From Anaerococcus urinomassiliensis (lineage in GTDB: Bacteria > Bacillota > Clostridia > Tissierellales > Peptoniphilaceae): a stretch of 64,000 nucleotides of DNA. A model generated the notes under the pieces. The model had not been told where the DNA came from. It searched no databases and saw nothing but the letters and a program-made list of their open reading frames with translations. Both the position numbers and the translations under genes were made by a program. The DNA lies in contig NZ_LT635782.1 in assembly GCF_900128425.1 (NCBI RefSeq), positions 1,247,691-1,311,690 on the forward strand, given 5' to 3'. This document shows positions 62,826 through 64,000 of this stretch, in pieces. The number at the start of each line of letters is the position of its first letter. The stretch's first letter is position 1.

Positions 62826-63839
62826 ATGTATTTTTTCGTAAATGATTATAATGATATTGCAAGAGATGAAATATTAGATGCCCTAGTAAAGGCAAAAGAT
62901 GAGTACAACACAGGCTATGGTTTTGATAAACACTGTGAAAACGCTAGGGCTTTGATGAGAAAAGCCTTGGCAAATGAGGACCTTGACATCCACTTCATAC
63001 CAGGTGGAACAGGTGCAAATGTTGTGGGCCTTGCATGTGGTCTAAGGCAAGAAGAATCAATCCTTGCTGTAAGAACTGGCCATATAGAAGGTCACGAAGC
63101 AGGATCTATAGAGGCAACAGGTCTAAAAATAGAAGCTATTGAGTCAGAAGATGGTAAATTATCTAGAAAACTTTTAGAAAAAAAATATTCTCATTATGAC
63201 AATGAATATATGACCGTTCCAAGAAAAGTCTATATATCAAATACAACAGAGCTTGGAGAAGTTTATACAAAGAAAGAACTTAGCGAAATCTATGATTTTT
63301 GCAAGGAAAATGGCTTATATCTTTTCATAGACGGAGCAAGGCTTGCCCACGCACTAGTAAGTGAAAAATGTGATTATGACCTAAAAGACTTGGCGGACCT
63401 TTGCGATATATTTTATCTAGGTGGAACCTGAAATGGATTCTTATATGCAGAAGCCCTTGTAATTGTAAATGATGATTTGAAAAAGCATTTTATAAACCTA
63501 CAAAAGCAAAAAGCTCAGCTTATGGCTAAAAGCTTTATCCCAGGGATAATGTTTGAGGCTGTATTTGGTAAAGAAGACGGCTACCTAGAAGGAGCGAGAA
63601 TTGCTTACCAGATGGCAAAGGACCTTGCCACTGGCATAGTAGAAAAGGGCTACGACCTTGCCTATCCATTCGAATCAAACCAAGTATTTGTAAAGCTTAG
63701 CCAAGATGAACTTAAGAATTGGCAAAACATCGCCCAATTTGAAATCATGGGCGAAATTGATGGCAAAACTATAGCAAGGCTTGTCACAACTTATAGGACA
63801 AGTAAATCTGATATAGAAGGATTTTTATCTCACATATAA
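62826..63839 (+). pseudogene. ltaE: Low-specificity L-threonine aldolase with in-frame TGA at the PLP lysine
   Basis: Frame is open from ATG 62826 to TAA 63839 (337 residues) except one TGA codon at 63429-63431. Family motifs: GGTGANVVGL, RTGHIEGHEAGSIEATG, YISNTTELGEVYT, LFIDGARLAHAL and DIFYLGGT. The next residue in this family is lysine, the Schiff-base PLP anchor in GGTKNG; here it is TGA, and NGFLYAEALVIVN continues. Two substitutions from AAA. No SECIS structure was convincing. Dead gene, recoding, or sequencing error are alternatives. Confidence 0.85.
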
Positions 63840-63843
63840 AAAT

Positions 63844-63872
63844 ATCCCGGAAATTCTCCGGGATAGTTTTTT
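63844..63872 (+). terminator. Terminator after aldolase gene
   Basis: ATCCCGG (63844-63850) pairs with CCGGGAT (63858-63864), followed by AGTTTTTT. Confidence 0.9.
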
Positions 63873-63873
63873 A

Positions 63874-64000
63874 CTATTTGTTGTAGAAAGAATTCTTTAC
63901 ATCAATAGATTCTACAGCTTTTCTGCTTTCATTTTTTGTATCATCTACTACTTCTTCTACACCTTTAGCTATTTCTTCGCCTTTTTCCTTTACATCTGAA
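63874..64000 (-). CDS. Partial gene, C-terminal end of small Lys/Glu-rich protein
   Basis: Stop TAG at 63876-63874; about 41 residues visible, ending SRKAVESIDVKNSFYNK. Upstream are EKGEEIAKGVEEVVDDTKNE helices like YtxH or CsbD-type stress proteins. N-terminus is outside the window, so family assignment is only tentative. Confidence 0.6.
   Translation of the reverse strand, partial: SDVKEKGEEIAKGVEEVVDDTKNESRKAVESIDVKNSFYNK

Noticed and set aside
63432..63480. SECIS element after the TGA
   Set aside because: The only hairpin near (TTCT/AGAA) is short and unlike bacterial SECIS; Sec could not replace the lysine in catalysis.

Overview
The window is AT-rich, densely packed bacterial DNA with the gene content of an anaerobic low-GC Gram-positive coccus. 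It has a class B sortase, secreted repeat-poor surface proteins, GlpP-type glycerol control, ribonuclease M5, a T-box tyrS, Fur-type boxes and no outer-membrane or respiratory genes. A Peptoniphilaceae species (Anaerococcus-like) is my best guess from protein style; this is inference, not a database result.

Layout. 1-2039: secreted surface protein running off the left edge. 2040-3840: repeat-rich intergenic DNA enclosing a solitary GIY-YIG nuclease gene. 3841-10089: minus-strand operon of an SBP-VWA lipoprotein, XpaC, a second SBP-like protein, TelA and a second surface protein. 10222-13054: OGG1-type glycosylase, sortase B, glutaredoxin, HAD phosphatase. 13100-18387: glycerol operon (glpP, glpK, two flavoproteins, DUF1667) behind a leader hairpin. 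18459-24492: housekeeping and accessory genes, including a UvrD helicase fused to an Fe-S nuclease domain. 24536-27850: GC-rich, structured repeat DNA with an IS21-family element inserted in it. 27973-35331: metabolic genes (MurE-like ligase, threonine ammonia-lyase, flavoprotein) and a plus-strand pair of related envelope proteins. 35332-36357: second repeat cluster. 36358-40700: glutaredoxin, rsmA, rnmV, tatD, metG. 40937-45735: ArsR-type regulator plus a two-gene ABC exporter. 45796-52057: amino-sugar/muropeptide PTS operon with MurR, MurQ, a GH4 glycosidase and a BadF-type kinase. 52240-53649: T-box and tyrS. 53690-55116: cysE and a frameshifted cysK. 55454-59357: Fur-boxed iron block (two FeoA, FeoB, FeoB-associated peptide, flavodoxin, DUF3793). 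59801-63839: hydrolase, MORN protein, OatA-type acyltransferase, and a threonine aldolase with an in-frame TGA at its PLP lysine. 63874-64000: partial gene.

Working together: the Glp block feeds glycerol into glycolysis under antitermination. The Mur/PTS block probably salvages a wall-derived disaccharide. The Feo block is a ferrous-iron import regulon with an iron-sparing flavodoxin. The most distinctive non-coding content is three families of repeats: short palindromes at intergenic sites, GC-rich structured islands, and a 132-bp direct repeat that brackets the GIY-YIG gene. The observations I rate highest are the TGA at the catalytic lysine codon, the covarying tandem structures at 25229-25445, the GIY-YIG/repeat unit, the very short Stem I T-box and the GH4-containing MurQ operon.
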